64,000 nt of DNA from Fredinandcohnia onubensis (GCF_031181385.1 NZ_JAPSKV010000006.1:153622-217621); one strand, 5' to 3'; positions 29,756-39,138 are shown, numbered from the stretch's first letter. The notes: a model not told the origin generated them from the sequence alone. Numbers and translations are program-made.

Positions 29756-30739
29756 ATGACTAGGCCATATGTTTTTATTACTAGAAAACTTTCCGAAAAC
29801 GCAATTCAACCACTAATGGAAATAGCAGATGTACATATTTGGAATGAAGAAGAAAAAGCCGTTCCAAGAGAAATTCTACTTGAAGAGGTAAAAAAGGCAG
29901 ACGCTCTTTTAACAATGCTTTCAGATAAAGTCGATAAAGATCTTCTCGATGCAGCACCAAAATTAAAGGTAATCGCAAACCTTGCTGTAGGTTATGACAA
30001 TATTGACGTAGAATATGCAAAGCAAAAGGGAATTGCAATATGCAATACACCTGATGTTTTAACAGACACTACAGCCGATTTAGCCTTTGCTTTATTGCTT
30101 TCAACTGCAAGACGAGTTGTGGAAGCAGCTGAATTTGTAAAAAAAGGCGAATGGAAAAGTTGGAGCCCGTTATTGCTAGCAGGAAGCGATGTCCATCATA
30201 AAACAATTGGGATCGTTGGGATGGGTAAAATCGGTGAAGCAGTTGCAAAACGCGCAAAAGGGTTTGATATGAATATTTTGTACCATAACCGCTCCCGTAA
30301 TGTCGTTGCAGAGGAACGCATTGGCGCTTCTTACGCATCCTTTGATGAACTAATTGAAACATCTGATTTTATTGTTTGCCTTACTCCACTAACGGATGAA
30401 ACAAGAGGTTTATTCAATAAGGAAAGCTTTATGAAAATGAAAAATTCTTCAGTTTTTATTAATGTCTCTAGAGGGCCAGTTGTGGATGAAGATGCTTTAT
30501 ATCAAGCGTTAGTCAATGGTGAAATTGCCGCAGCAGGCCTTGACGTTTTTGAACAAGAGCCTGTAGATGCAGATCATCCATTATTAACACTTCCAAATGT
30601 CGTAGCATTGCCACACATCGGAAGCTCAAGTACTGAAACCCGTGAAAAAATGATGAAACTCTGCTGTGAAAATATTGAACTTGTTCTTATCAATCAACAA
30701 CCAAAAACACTTGTTAACAAAGAATGGGTCTTTCAGTAA
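29756..30739 (+). CDS. D-2-hydroxyacid dehydrogenase (glyoxylate/hydroxypyruvate reductase type)
   Basis: NAD(P)-dependent D-isomer 2-hydroxyacid dehydrogenase, 327 residues, cytoplasmic. The Rossmann motif is GMGKIG (155-160). The catalytic set is Arg in NVSRGPVVDEDAL (near 240), Glu in DVFEQEP (near 267) and His in LPHIGSSST (near 287). The close resemblance to D-glycerate dehydrogenases suggests reduction of glyoxylate, hydroxypyruvate or 2-ketogluconate, but specificity cannot be read. ATG after AGAGGTG. Own terminator before hom. Confidence 0.88.
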   Translation: MTRPYVFITRKLSENAIQPLMEIADVHIWNEEEKAVPREILLEEVKKADALLTMLSDKVDKDLLDAAPKLKVIANLAVGYDNIDVEYAKQKGIAICNTPDVLTDTTADLAFALLLSTARRVVEAAEFVKKGEWKSWSPLLLAGSDVHHKTIGIVGMGKIGEAVAKRAKGFDMNILYHNRSRNVVAEERIGASYASFDELIETSDFIVCLTPLTDETRGLFNKESFMKMKNSSVFINVSRGPVVDEDALYQALVNGEIAAAGLDVFEQEPVDADHPLLTLPNVVALPHIGSSSTETREKMMKLCCENIELVLINQQPKTLVNKEWVFQ

Positions 30740-30754
30740 TCATATATTTATCGG

Positions 30755-30784
30755 AGGCACCTTCGTAAGGAAGGTGTTCTTTTA
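30755..30784 (+). terminator. Terminator of the hydroxyacid dehydrogenase gene
   Basis: CACCTTC pairs with GAAGGTG around GTAAG, followed by TTCTTTT. Confidence 0.88.
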
Positions 30785-30882
30785 TAAGTTGAATTTTTAC
30801 AAAATAAAAACTTTTTTATAAAATGTATCCCTTTTATATCAGTGTGTTAAACGTTTTCAAACAAAAAGTTTAAAAAAACCAC

Positions 30883-30911
30883 TTGTAAAAGTATAGTATT
30901 ACCACTATAAT
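30883..30911 (+). promoter_or_regulatory. SigA-type promoter of hom-thrC-thrB
   Basis: TTGTAA, a 17-bp spacer, then a perfect TATAAT, about 57 bp before hom. No T-box or riboswitch is seen between promoter and start. Confidence 0.78.
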
Positions 30912-30967
30912 GTCTTTTATAGGAAGACAATTGTATTTCTCAGAAATACAGGAGAGGCGGATGAATA

Positions 30968-32266
30968 ATGAAAAAAATTTCAGTTGGATTATTAGGATTA
31001 GGTACGGTTGGTAGTGGCGTTGTTACGATTTTAAAAAATCATCAAGATAAATTAATGCATCAGGTTGGTTGCCCAATCGAGGTTAAGAAAGTATTAGTGA
31101 AAGACATACATAAGCATAGAACGGTAGACATTGAACCTTCCCTTTTGACAACAAATGCAAACGAGGTAATTGAAGACCCAGAAATCGATGTTGTCATTGA
31201 AGTAATGGGGGGAGTAGACGACACTAGACAGCTTATTCTTCAATCTTTACGTAACAAAAAACACGTTGTCACAGCAAACAAGGATTTAATGGCATTATAC
31301 GGTTCAGAGTTATTAACTGTTGCAAGTGAAAATGGCTGTGACCTATTTTATGAAGCAAGTGTTGCCGGTGGGATTCCGATCCTTCGAGGGTTAGCAGATG
31401 GCTTTGCCTCAGACCGAATCATTAAAATGATGGGAATCGTGAACGGAACCACTAATTTCATTTTAACAAAAATGACGAAGTTCGGCAGTGCTTATGAAGA
31501 AGTATTAAAAGAAGCACAAGAGCTTGGCTATGCAGAAGCAGATCCTACAGCAGATGTTGAAGGTCTAGATGCAGCAAGAAAGATGGCCATCCTTGCAACA
31601 TTAGGATACTCCATGAATATCGACCTTAAAGATGTTCGAGTTCAAGGAATTTCAACTGTAACAAGTGAGGATATCGAATACAGTAAACGATTAGGATATG
31701 TTGTTAAGTTGATTGGTACTGCCCATCGTAAGGGGGAAAAAGTTGAAGTTAGTGTTCAACCAACACTTCTTCCTGAAACACACCCACTTGCTGGAGTAAA
31801 TGATGAATTTAATGCAGTATATGTGTATGGAGAAGCAGTAGGAGAAACGATGTTTTACGGACCTGGTGCAGGAAGTTTACCAACTGCAACATCAATTGTT
31901 TCAGATTTAGTTGGTGTCATGAAAAACATGAGACTTGGGGTAAATGGTAAAAGTAGCGTGTCCCCTCAGTATGAGAAAAAATTAAAAGATGATTCAGAGA
32001 TCTTCTCAAAATACTTCTTACGTATTCACGTAAAAGATCAAGTGGGAGCATTTGCAAAACTTACATCCCTATTCTCAGAACGCGGTGTAAGCTTTGAGAA
32101 AATTCTTCAATTACCGCTTAAAAATAAAGATTTAGCTGAAATTGTTCTTGTTACTCATCAAGCATCATTACGAGATTACGAGGAAATTTTAGTACAACTA
32201 AGAGACTTACAGATTATTCAAGAGGTTAAGAGCTCTTACCGAGTTGAAGGAGGAAACCTAGCATGA
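30968..32266 (+). CDS. hom: Homoserine dehydrogenase
   Basis: Reduces aspartate semialdehyde to homoserine, the branch point to threonine and methionine. 432 residues. The NAD(P) motif is GLGTVGSG (10-17), the catalytic region has VTANKDLMA (near 101-109), and [12 protein letters not shown] plus [19 protein letters not shown] are family hallmarks. A C-terminal ACT domain (from about 350) suggests feedback by threonine. ATG after GGAGAGGCGG. It overlaps thrC by 4 bases (ATGA). Confidence 0.97.
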   Translation: MKKISVGLLGLGTVGSGVVTILKNHQDKLMHQVGCPIEVKKVLVKDIHKHRTVDIEPSLLTTNANEVIEDPEIDVVIEVMGGVDDTRQLILQSLRNKKHVVTANKDLMALYGSELLTVASENGCDLFYEASVAGGIPILRGLADGFASDRIIKMMGIVNGTTNFILTKMTKFGSAYEEVLKEAQELGYAEADPTADVEGLDAARKMAILATLGYSMNIDLKDVRVQGISTVTSEDIEYSKRLGYVVKLIGTAHRKGEKVEVSVQPTLLPETHPLAGVNDEFNAVYVYGEAVGETMFYGPGAGSLPTATSIVSDLVGVMKNMRLGVNGKSSVSPQYEKKLKDDSEIFSKYFLRIHVKDQVGAFAKLTSLFSERGVSFEKILQLPLKNKDLAEIVLVTHQASLRDYEEILVQLRDLQIIQEVKSSYRVEGGNLA

Positions 32267-33330
32267 GATGGCAAGGACTATTACAGCAATTTCGTGAATA
32301 TTTACCGGTGAATACAAATACTCCAATGCTTTCCTTAAATGAAGGGAATACACCATTAATTCCGCTACATTCAATTTCAGAGGATCTTGGGGTTGAATTA
32401 TATGTAAAAGTAGAAGGTGCAAACCCAACTGGTTCCTTCAAGGACCGTGGGATGGTAATGGCGGTTGCTAAAGCAGTTGAAGAAGGCAGCAATACGATTA
32501 TTTGTGCATCAACTGGGAATACTTCAGCAGCAGCTGCTGCATATGCCGCACGTGCAGGACTACGTTGTATTGTCGTCATTCCAGAGGGCAAGATTGCGAT
32601 GGGTAAACTAGCGCAAGCCGTTATGTATGGAGCTGAAATCATTTCAATTGAAGGAAACTTTGACCATGCCCTACAGATGGTTCGTAATATTAGTGAAACA
32701 GCACCTATTACTCTTGTAAACTCTGTAAATCCATATCGAATTGAAGGACAAAAAACAGCAGCATTTGAAATCTGTGTGCAATTAGATGGAGCTCCTGATG
32801 TACTAGCGATTCCGGTTGGAAATGCTGGGAACATTACAGCGTACTGGAAAGGTTTCAAAGAATATAATGAGCGTCACAATACAGGTCTTCCTGAAATGCG
32901 TGGGTTTGAAGCAGAAGGTGCAGCTGCAATTGCAAAGAACCAAGTGATTGAAAATCCTGAAACAGTAGCAACTGCAATCAGAATCGGAAATCCAGCAAGC
33001 TGGGATAGTGCTGTGGTGGCTGCAAGTGAGTCAAAAGGTAAAATTGATGAGGTTTCAGATGACGAAATCCTTGAAGCATATCAATTATTAGCTAGAAAAG
33101 AAGGCGTGTTTGCTGAACCAGGTTCTTGTGCCTCTATTGCTGGAGTAATCAAACAAGTACGCAGTGGTGAAATTAAAAAAGGAAGCCGAATCGTTGCTGT
33201 TCTAACTGGAAATGGACTAAAGGACCCTAATATTGCAATTGAAGCAACTTCTATCAAGCCTGTGGTATTGCCGAACGATGAAAAGCTTGTCTATGAACAT
33301 ATCAGAGGAGCAGTACTACATGAAGTTTGA
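32263..33330 (+). CDS. thrC: Threonine synthase
   Basis: PLP enzyme (355 residues) making threonine from O-phosphohomoserine. The PLP lysine is Lys60 in PTGSFKDRG. The phosphate-binding Gly/Ser loop is in [12 protein letters not shown] (near residues 186-197). Start ATG overlaps the hom stop, with GGAGGAAAC as ribosome-binding site. The 3' end overlaps thrB by 11 bases, so all three genes are tightly coupled. Confidence 0.97.
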   Translation: MRWQGLLQQFREYLPVNTNTPMLSLNEGNTPLIPLHSISEDLGVELYVKVEGANPTGSFKDRGMVMAVAKAVEEGSNTIICASTGNTSAAAAAYAARAGLRCIVVIPEGKIAMGKLAQAVMYGAEIISIEGNFDHALQMVRNISETAPITLVNSVNPYRIEGQKTAAFEICVQLDGAPDVLAIPVGNAGNITAYWKGFKEYNERHNTGLPEMRGFEAEGAAAIAKNQVIENPETVATAIRIGNPASWDSAVVAASESKGKIDEVSDDEILEAYQLLARKEGVFAEPGSCASIAGVIKQVRSGEIKKGSRIVAVLTGNGLKDPNIAIEATSIKPVVLPNDEKLVYEHIRGAVLHEV

Positions 33331-34237
33331 TCAAGCCTTTCAAATTAAAGTACCAGCAAGTACGGCAAATCTTGGACCTGGATTTGATTCAGTAGGGCTA
33401 GCGGTCAATCGCTATTTAACTCTCCAAGTTGAACCAAGTAAAGAGTGGGAGTTTGTCCTACAATCAGCAGAAATTGCAGATACTCCAACGGGTAAAGAAA
33501 ATTTTATCTATCAAATTGCAGAAAAGGTAGCTCATGCTTTCTCCTATGAGCTTCCTCCCTGCAAGGTATATGTTCATAGCAATATTCCACTAGCTAGAGG
33601 TCTGGGAAGTAGTGCAGCCGCTATAATCGCTGCAATCGAACTAGTTAATGAACTTTTTAATCTTCAATTAACAAACCAACAAAAGCTTGATTTAGCCTGT
33701 GAATTTGAGGGACATCCCGATAATGTAGGTGCATCGCTATATGGTGGCTTAGTCATTGGCAGTCATCGTGAAAGCAAAGACACTGATCTTGTCCATGTGA
33801 ATGAGCTATCCTTTGATTTGGTGGTTGTCATTCCGCCCTATGAACTAAAAACAAAGGATGCCCGAAGTGTGCTTCCGAGGGAATTATCCTATCCTGAGGC
33901 GGTTAAGGCAAGCTCGATAAGCAATGTAATGGTCGCTGCTCTTTTAACCAAAAACCTTGAATTAATGGGGAAAATGATGGAGCTCGATCTTTTCCATCAA
34001 CAATACCGAGCAAAGCTTATTCCTGAATTTAGTCACATCCATCAGGTTGCAAAAAAGGCAGGAGCATTTGGAGTAGCAATAAGCGGAGCGGGGCCAACAG
34101 TCATTTGCTTCACTGAATGTGGACAAGGAAAACAGCTAAGAGATGAGTTATCATCTGAATTTGAAGGATATCAGGTTGAAGAAGTATCAATTGAGAAAAA
34201 CGGCAGTGTGTTAACTTCACTTTCATTACATGAATAA
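33320..34237 (+). CDS. thrB: Homoserine kinase
   Basis: GHMP-family kinase (305 residues) phosphorylating homoserine for threonine synthase. The ATP-binding loop [11 protein letters not shown] is at 90-100, and the C-terminal [14 protein letters not shown] is typical. The frame is open from 33233, but that start lies inside thrC. The ATG at 33320 follows GAGGAG and gives the usual N-terminus ([15 protein letters not shown]). Last gene of the threonine operon. Confidence 0.97.
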   Translation: MKFDQAFQIKVPASTANLGPGFDSVGLAVNRYLTLQVEPSKEWEFVLQSAEIADTPTGKENFIYQIAEKVAHAFSYELPPCKVYVHSNIPLARGLGSSAAAIIAAIELVNELFNLQLTNQQKLDLACEFEGHPDNVGASLYGGLVIGSHRESKDTDLVHVNELSFDLVVVIPPYELKTKDARSVLPRELSYPEAVKASSISNVMVAALLTKNLELMGKMMELDLFHQQYRAKLIPEFSHIHQVAKKAGAFGVAISGAGPTVICFTECGQGKQLRDELSSEFEGYQVEEVSIEKNGSVLTSLSLHE

Positions 34238-34239
34238 AG

Positions 34240-34269
34240 AAGCGAAACCGAAATGGGTTTCGCTTTTTT
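34240..34269 (+). terminator. Terminator of the threonine operon
   Basis: AAGCGAAACC pairs with GGTTTCGCTT around GAAATG, followed by T-run. Confidence 0.92.
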
Positions 34270-34284
34270 GAGTACAGAATACTT

Positions 34285-34318
34285 AAATACTGCCACTAAT
34301 TCGGAAATACTGCCACTA
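34285..34318. repeat. Two 14-bp direct repeats
   Basis: AAATACTGCCACTA occurs at 34285-34298 and again at 34305-34318, exactly 20 bp apart, between two terminators. Confidence 0.8.
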
Positions 34319-34331
34319 GCATTTTTAATCA

Positions 34332-34360
34332 TAAAAAAATGCCTCAATAACTTGAGGCAT
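34332..34360 (-). terminator. Terminator of nfuA
   Basis: ATGCCTCAA/TTGAGGCAT stem. Read on the minus strand it runs into TTTTTTT. Confidence 0.92.
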
Positions 34361-34374
34361 CACTCATTTATCTA

Positions 34375-34611
34375 TTAGAAAACTTGTTCAACTTCAACGA
34401 TTCCTGGGACTTCTTCTAATAACGCACGTTCAATCCCAGCTTTTAAAGTAATTGTAGAGCTTGGGCAGCTTCCACAAGCACCTAAAAGACGAAGCTTTAC
34501 AACACCATCTTCAATATCAACTAAATCACAGTCTCCGCCATCACGAAGTAAAAATGGACGAAGTTTATCTAATACTTCTTGTACTTGCTCTCTAATATCT
34601 AATTCAGCCAT
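34375..34611 (-). CDS. nfuA: NfuA-type Fe-S carrier (YutI)
   Basis: Single NifU C-terminal domain protein, 78 residues, cytoplasmic. The cluster motif is CGSC (Cys46, Cys49, in [10 protein letters not shown]). It carries Fe4S4 clusters from the SUF scaffold to target enzymes and lacks the N-terminal A-type domain of enterobacterial NfuA. ATG after AAAGGAG. Its neighbours are other redox and iron-sulfur genes (yuzD, yutJ, yuzB, yutM). Confidence 0.94.
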   Translation of the reverse strand: MAELDIREQVQEVLDKLRPFLLRDGGDCDLVDIEDGVVKLRLLGACGSCPSSTITLKAGIERALLEEVPGIVEVEQVF

Positions 34612-34673
34612 TTCGATTGACTCCTTTCCTCATACCTTTATAATTATTATAATCTGTTTGCTGGAAAAAATCT

Positions 34674-34769
34674 ATTAACTTTATTTAGTAGATGTTCCAC
34701 TCCCAAATGTAAATAATACTAAAATAAAAGTATACAATTTAGTTTGGGTACCGTCTAAATAAAGTTAAT
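34674..34769. repeat. 15-bp inverted repeat in the nfuA-yuzD spacer
   Basis: ATTAACTTTATTTAG (34674-34688) and its exact reverse complement CTAAATAAAGTTAAT (34755-34769) are separated by 66 bp. They do not flank an open frame. Confidence 0.8.
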
Positions 34770-34772
34770 GCC

Positions 34773-34844
34773 TCCGGCGGATGCCACAGATTTTCAAAGG
34801 AAAGTTTTCGAGCATGCTCGAAAAAATCTGGGCGCAATTGCGCC
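34773..34844. repeat. Cluster of palindromes in the nfuA-yuzD spacer
   Basis: Three palindromes follow one another: TCCGGCGGA (34773-34781, odd centre), a perfect 20-bp palindrome at 34805-34824 centred on GAGCATGCTC, and a perfect 14-bp GGCGCAATTGCGCC (34831-34844). The middle one is framed by CAGATTTT (34787-34794) and AAAATCTG (34823-34830), so a longer stem is possible. The spacer 34612-35017 holds no gene. The element is GC-richer than its surroundings. Confidence 0.85.
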
Positions 34845-35017
34845 AAAGCGCATTTGATTACCAAATAATGCATTTTTCCAGTTTTTAATTACAAACCCTT
34901 ATTGAGAATCCTAAGATGTGTACTTTGTATCTTTTGGTGTCTATTCTAACAGATTTTTAGTACAATTAAAAAAGAAATGATTGTAGACGATTTAGTTGGG
35001 GAAAAGGAGAGCATAAA

Positions 35018-35347
35018 ATGGAAAAGCAAAAGGTCGAGATTTGTGTGTACGGTGCAGAAATATTATGTCCGAGTTGTGTCAATCTTCCTTCTTCAAAGGA
35101 AACTTATGAGTGGCTTGAAGCGGCATTAAGCAGAAAGTTCCCAAACCAACCATTCGATATTACTCATGTTGATATTTTTGACCCACCTGGGGACGAAGAG
35201 AAAAAAACATTTGCCACACGAGTAATTGAGGAAGATATGTTTTACCCAGTTGTAGTTCTAGAGGGCACCATTGTCGGAGAAGGAAGCCCAAAGCTAAAAA
35301 CCATTTATGCAGAAATGCAGAAATACGGATACAAAGCAGCTGAATAA
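35018..35347 (+). CDS. yuzD: YuzD, DUF1462 thioredoxin-like protein
   Basis: A 109-residue protein with a thioredoxin-like fold predicted for the DUF1462 family. It has a CPSC pair (Cys17, Cys20) where the redox motif would be, and PVVVLEGTIVGEG as the cis-proline region. No signal peptide, so cytoplasmic. Function unknown. The position among iron-sulfur carriers and NADH dehydrogenases suggests a thiol or metal role. ATG after AAGGAGAG. Confidence 0.85.
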   Translation: MEKQKVEICVYGAEILCPSCVNLPSSKETYEWLEAALSRKFPNQPFDITHVDIFDPPGDEEKKTFATRVIEEDMFYPVVVLEGTIVGEGSPKLKTIYAEMQKYGYKAAE

Positions 35348-35354
35348 TGTACAT

Positions 35355-35394
35355 AAAAAAACACGGAAAGTCATTGACTATCCGTGCTTTTTTT
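35355..35394. terminator. Terminator between yuzD and yutJ
   Basis: CACGGA and TCCGTG close a stem with inner AGTCA/TGACT pairs. T-run on the right and A-run on the left let it work for both converging genes. Confidence 0.88.
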
Positions 35395-35395
35395 A

Positions 35396-36463
35396 TCACC
35401 CATTATGATACTTATACATCCATAATACCCCGGATTTCAACATACGAGGTACGCGTCCTGTGAGAGCTCGTTCTGCAACTAATCCAAATCCTTCTTTTTT
35501 ACCTAGAGATCCAAGAACACCTTTTAGCTTAATTTTTGGAAACTCAGCAGGTGGTTCTTCGCCCTTCCAACGCTTTAAAAGGACTTGAACAATTTGTTCA
35601 GCCTGGCCTTCTGCAAGTTGAGCACTTGGCGCATGTGGTAAGCTTGCACAGTCACCAACAACATATACATGTTCATCATTTGGGAGATTGTGTTGCTTTG
35701 TTAATACCACTCGGCCACTTCCGTCTTTTTCAACCTCTAAGTCACGAACAACTTTATTAGGTTGGATACCAGCTGTCCACACAACAACATCACTTTGAAC
35801 AGGTTGGTCGTTATTAAAGAGTACGTTCTCTTCCACTCTTGTAATATTTGAGTTATTGATAATCTCAACTTCGTTCTTATCAAACCAGTTCTCTACATAC
35901 ATACTCAATTTTTCTGGGAAAGCTGAAAGTATATGTTTCCCTCTATCGAATAGTTTGATTTGTAAGTCGGGTCTGCTTTCATAAAGCTCACTCGCAAGTT
36001 CAACTCCACTTAGGCCTGCTCCAACAATGGAAACAGTAGCACCAGCGGGAAGATTATTAAGTTTCTGATAGGTTTTTCTGGCTTTATCGATGGTTTGGAT
36101 GCTGTATGTGTATTCCTTCGCACCTGGAACATTGTGATATTTGTCCTCGCACCCTAATCCAATTATTAAATCATCATACCTAACTGATTCTTCATCATTA
36201 ATGTGAACAAGCTTTTCATTCATATCGATGCCCGTAATCTCCCCATACTTTACGTGCAAACGTGGATGTTCTGGAAATGTTACACGTACATGGGAGTCTG
36301 AAATAGTCCCTGCTGCAAGCGCGTAAAATTCCGTTTTTAAACTATGATAAGGCGCACGGTCAATTAAGGTTATCTGTATATCCTCGGGTAATTGATTTGG
36401 CAAAAGGCGTTGTAAAACCCGCATTCCACCATACCCTCCACCTAAAATGACAAGATTTTTCAT
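35396..36463 (-). CDS. yutJ: NADH dehydrogenase-like protein YutJ (NDH-2 family)
   Basis: FAD-dependent pyridine-nucleotide oxidoreductase of the NDH-2 family, 355 residues. The FAD-binding motif is LGGGYGGMRVLQ (7-18), a second Rossmann motif is VGAGLSGVELASEL (near 147), and the C-terminal FAD motif is VVGDCASLP (near 270). It may pass electrons from NADH to quinone at the inner face of the membrane. It is shorter and more diverged than YumB, so activity is less certain. ATG after AAAGGGG. Confidence 0.85.
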   Translation of the reverse strand: MKNLVILGGGYGGMRVLQRLLPNQLPEDIQITLIDRAPYHSLKTEFYALAAGTISDSHVRVTFPEHPRLHVKYGEITGIDMNEKLVHINDEESVRYDDLIIGLGCEDKYHNVPGAKEYTYSIQTIDKARKTYQKLNNLPAGATVSIVGAGLSGVELASELYESRPDLQIKLFDRGKHILSAFPEKLSMYVENWFDKNEVEIINNSNITRVEENVLFNNDQPVQSDVVVWTAGIQPNKVVRDLEVEKDGSGRVVLTKQHNLPNDEHVYVVGDCASLPHAPSAQLAEGQAEQIVQVLLKRWKGEEPPAEFPKIKLKGVLGSLGKKEGFGLVAERALTGRVPRMLKSGVLWMYKYHNG

Positions 36464-36658
36464 GATGATTATCCCCTTTGTTACTCTCTTTAGTTAAGCG
36501 TATTCATCCAATGTTAGTACAAAGTTTTAGCTAATTCGTTATCGATTACAAACACTAAAAGTATAGCGAAATTATGACAAAATAACAACCGATATTCACA
36601 AAATTGACGAATCGAAAAAAAGAGAGTACGATAAGTAGTTGTAGTGAGGTGAATACCA

Positions 36659-36895
36659 GTGAATCCTATTATTGAGTTTTGTGTTAGTAATTTGGCAAGT
36701 GGCTCACAGAAAGCAAAGGAAATTCTTGAACAGGATCCAAACCTTGATGTGATTGAATACGGATGCCTTAGCTATTGTGGTCAATGCTTTGAGTCGCTAT
36801 ATGCTCTTGTAAATGGGGATATAGTTACTGGTGAAACGGCTGATGAGCTAGTTGAAAATATCTATGCCTATTTAGAAGAAAACCCGATGTTCTAA
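36659..36895 (+). CDS. yuzB: YuzB, DUF1450 small cysteine protein
   Basis: Small protein (78 residues) of the DUF1450 family, function unknown. Four cysteines stand out: Cys8, Cys36, Cys40 and Cys43 (CLSYCGQC), a possible metal or cluster site resembling thioredoxin-like ferredoxins. The start is GTG after GAGGTG. It sits between two NDH-2 genes and next to an IscA-type carrier, which fits a redox or iron-sulfur role, but this is inference. Confidence 0.87.
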   Translation: MNPIIEFCVSNLASGSQKAKEILEQDPNLDVIEYGCLSYCGQCFESLYALVNGDIVTGETADELVENIYAYLEENPMF

Positions 36896-36915
36896 TACAA
36901 AACATTTTATATACA

Positions 36916-36943
36916 AAAAAGCAGTCAATGATGACTGCTTTTC
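36916..36943 (+). terminator. Terminator of yuzB
   Basis: Perfect stem AAAAGCAGTCA/TGACTGCTTTT with loop ATGA. Confidence 0.92.
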
Positions 36944-36964
36944 TTAAATTTTGGAAAAAAAAGA

Positions 36965-36993
36965 AAACTCTTCATTAAATGAATGAAGAGTTT
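36965..36993. terminator. Second hairpin after yuzB
   Basis: Perfect 12-bp stem AAACTCTTCATT/AATGAAGAGTTT with a 5-base loop. No strong T-run, so its role is uncertain. Confidence 0.55.
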
Positions 36994-37162
36994 CTAAAAA
37001 AAACGGGGGATAATCTTATTGTGCTCCAAATAATACCATTTTATACTAGGAGTAAGAAAAAAATTTACTATTAGACAGATTATTTGTATCAATTTCCGAT
37101 TACCATTATACTAATAGTAATAACTTATTTTAGTAAGCTTGAAAAAGAAGGAGGTTACAAAC

Positions 37163-37528
37163 ATGACAGATCGTGTAGTTACCATTTCTGAAGCGGCTGC
37201 TTTTCAAATTAAAGATATGATGAAACAGAATGAGGAAGAAGGATCATTCCTACGTGTTGCTGTTAAGGGTGGAGGTTGTACGGGACTTTCCTACGGAATG
37301 GGCTTTGAACAAGAAGTAAGTGAAAATGATCGCCAAGATGAACAGCATGGTATCAAGATTATCATTAATAAAGAAGATGCTCCGATACTAAATGGTGTAA
37401 AAATAGACTTTAAACAATCCCTTATGGGTGGCGGATTTACCATCGATAATCCGAATGCAATTGCATCTTGTGGATGTGGTTCTTCCTTCCGTACTGCAGC
37501 TGTTGCAGGAACACCTGAAAATTGCTAA
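37163..37528 (+). CDS. yutM: A-type Fe-S carrier YutM (IscA/SufA/ErpA family)
   Basis: Iron-sulfur carrier of 121 residues. The three ligand cysteines are Cys39 (GGGCTGLSY) and Cys103 and Cys105 (SCGCGSSF). It receives clusters from SUF and hands them to apo-enzymes. An additional C-terminal cysteine (Cys121) ends the protein. The frame is open from a TTG at 37139, but the ATG at 37163 has AAGGAGG ahead. Terminators follow. Confidence 0.93.
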   Translation: MTDRVVTISEAAAFQIKDMMKQNEEEGSFLRVAVKGGGCTGLSYGMGFEQEVSENDRQDEQHGIKIIINKEDAPILNGVKIDFKQSLMGGGFTIDNPNAIASCGCGSSFRTAAVAGTPENC

Positions 37529-37532
37529 TTGT

Positions 37533-37564
37533 AAGTTGGGCTTCTATGTGGGCCCAACTTTTTT
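37533..37564 (+). terminator. Terminator of yutM
   Basis: Perfect 9-bp stem AAGTTGGGC/GCCCAACTT with T-run. Confidence 0.92.
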
Positions 37565-37610
37565 AACCTATAATATGGCAATTTTTAGACTAAAAAAATA
37601 ACAATTTTCC

Positions 37611-37645
37611 AACAACCTCCAAAAAGGGTTGTTTTTTATTTTTTT
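37611..37645 (+). terminator. Second terminator-like hairpin after yutM
   Basis: AACAACC/GGTTGTT with a long T-run (TTTTTTATTTTTTT), 45 bp after the first terminator. Confidence 0.65.
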
Positions 37646-37770
37646 AATATTCAAAAAGGTCGTCAAACACTTGAAAAAACAATATAAAAGGCCTAATATA
37701 GGATGTGGATATTAAATAGTACAACTTTTTGACAAATATCGGAATCCTTTTTGTCCAATAATGGTATCTT

Positions 37771-37788
37771 ACGTGAAGGATATCACAA
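37771..37788. promoter_or_regulatory. Rex-like operator upstream of yumB
   Basis: Read on the minus strand: TTGTGATATCCTTCACGT. The left half matches the Rex box TTGTGAA-N4-TTCACAA at six of seven positions and the right half TTCACGT at five of seven, with the correct 18-bp span. Rex controls NADH dehydrogenase genes in Bacillus by NADH/NAD ratio. Confidence 0.5.
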
Positions 37789-37876
37789 ACTATTTTATCA
37801 ATAAAATTAGAGCTTACAGTTGAAAATAGAAATAAGTGTTTTTGACTGCAAAAAAGAAAAGGTGGGCGTGATTACA

Positions 37877-39094
37877 GTGAGAAAGCCAAAAATCGTAGTT
37901 TTAGGTGCAGGATACGGTGGATTAACCACTATTGTTAACTTACAAAAAACTTTAGGTGTAAATGAAGCTGATATTACACTAGTTAATAAAAATGATTATC
38001 ACTATGAGACTACATGGTTACATGAAGCTTCTGCAGGTACTTTAGAAGCAGACCGTGTACGTTACCAAATTGAAGACGTAATTAGTGGACATAAAGTTAA
38101 ATTTGTAAAAGGCTCTGTAGCAAAGATTGATCGTGAAGGCAAACGTGTAATTCTTGAGGACGACACACAGGTTGATTATGATTATTTAGTTGTAGCACTT
38201 GGTGGAGAATCCGAGACTTTTGGAATTAAAGGCCTAAAAGAATACGCATTTTCAATTTCAAATGTAAATACAGCTCGTCAAATTAAAGAACATATTGAAT
38301 ATCAATTCGCAACATATAACACTGAAGAAGAAAAAGACGATACTCGTCTAACAATTGTTGTCGGTGGAGCAGGATTTACTGGTATTGAGTTTCTAGGAGA
38401 ACTTGTTAATAGAGTTCCTGAGCTTTGCCGTGAATTCGATGTTGATCAAAATAAAGTAAAGATCATTTGTGTTGAGGCAGCACCAACTGTATTACCTGGT
38501 TTTGATGCTGAATTAGTTGAATATGCAGTGAACCACTTAGAGAAAAAAGGTGTGGAATTCAAAATCGGAACTGCGATTAAAGAAGGAACACCTGAAGGAA
38601 TCATCGTTGGAAAAGACGATGTAACAGAAGAAATTAAAGCGAAAACTGTTGTATGGGCAGCAGGTATTCGTGGAAACAGCGTAATCGAAGCTTCTGGTTT
38701 TGAAGCAATGCGTGGACGTGTGAAAGTTGACAAAGACCTTCGTGCTCCTGGCCATGAAGATGTTTTCTTTGTTGGAGATAGCTCACTAGTTATTAATGAA
38801 GAAATCAATCGTCCATACCCACCAACTGCACAAATCGCAATGCAACAAGGTGCATTAGTTGCGAAGAACATTGCGGTACTAGTTCGTGGACAAGGAGAAA
38901 TTGGCGAATTTACATTTGATAACAAAGGAACTGTATGTTCACTTGGTGAGCATGATGGAATCGGTGTTGTATTTGGCAGAAAAATTTGGGGCTCGAAAGC
39001 AGCATTCATGAAGAAAGTAATTGATAACCGTGCACTATTAATCGTAGGCGGACCATCACTTGTTCTTAAAAAAGGTAAATTAAAATTCATTTAA
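37877..39094 (+). CDS. yumB: Type II NADH dehydrogenase YumB
   Basis: NDH-2 family flavoprotein of 405 residues, peripheral on the inner membrane face, moving electrons from NADH to the quinone pool without pumping protons. FAD motif LGAGYGGL (9-16), NADH motif [16 protein letters not shown] (near 160), and the AWAAG-type VVWAAGIRG and FVGDSSLV segments near 275-310. The frame begins at 37820, but GTG at 37877 gives the family N-terminus ([15 protein letters not shown]). Another GTG at 37868 is too close to the AAAGGTGGG site. A Rex-like operator lies 90 bp upstream. Confidence 0.92.
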   Translation: MRKPKIVVLGAGYGGLTTIVNLQKTLGVNEADITLVNKNDYHYETTWLHEASAGTLEADRVRYQIEDVISGHKVKFVKGSVAKIDREGKRVILEDDTQVDYDYLVVALGGESETFGIKGLKEYAFSISNVNTARQIKEHIEYQFATYNTEEEKDDTRLTIVVGGAGFTGIEFLGELVNRVPELCREFDVDQNKVKIICVEAAPTVLPGFDAELVEYAVNHLEKKGVEFKIGTAIKEGTPEGIIVGKDDVTEEIKAKTVVWAAGIRGNSVIEASGFEAMRGRVKVDKDLRAPGHEDVFFVGDSSLVINEEINRPYPPTAQIAMQQGALVAKNIAVLVRGQGEIGEFTFDNKGTVCSLGEHDGIGVVFGRKIWGSKAAFMKKVIDNRALLIVGGPSLVLKKGKLKFI

Positions 39095-39104
39095 CAAAAT
39101 TAAC

Positions 39105-39138
39105 AAAGGAATGCTTTTATCTTAGCATTCCTTTTTTA
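39105..39138 (+). terminator. Terminator of yumB
   Basis: AAGGAATGC pairs with GCATTCCTT, then TTTTTT. Confidence 0.92.

Noticed and set aside
30912..30967. Possible T-box or threonine attenuator before hom
   Set aside because: Only about 55 bp separate the promoter from the start codon, too short for a T-box, and no terminator hairpin is present.
32226..32858. Minus-strand open frame of 210 codons inside thrC
   Set aside because: Antisense to the conserved PLP domain of threonine synthase, no supporting start site.
38446..39090. Minus-strand open frame of 214 codons inside yumB
   Set aside because: Antisense to the conserved C-terminal half of YumB, no ribosome-binding site, low-complexity shadow composition.
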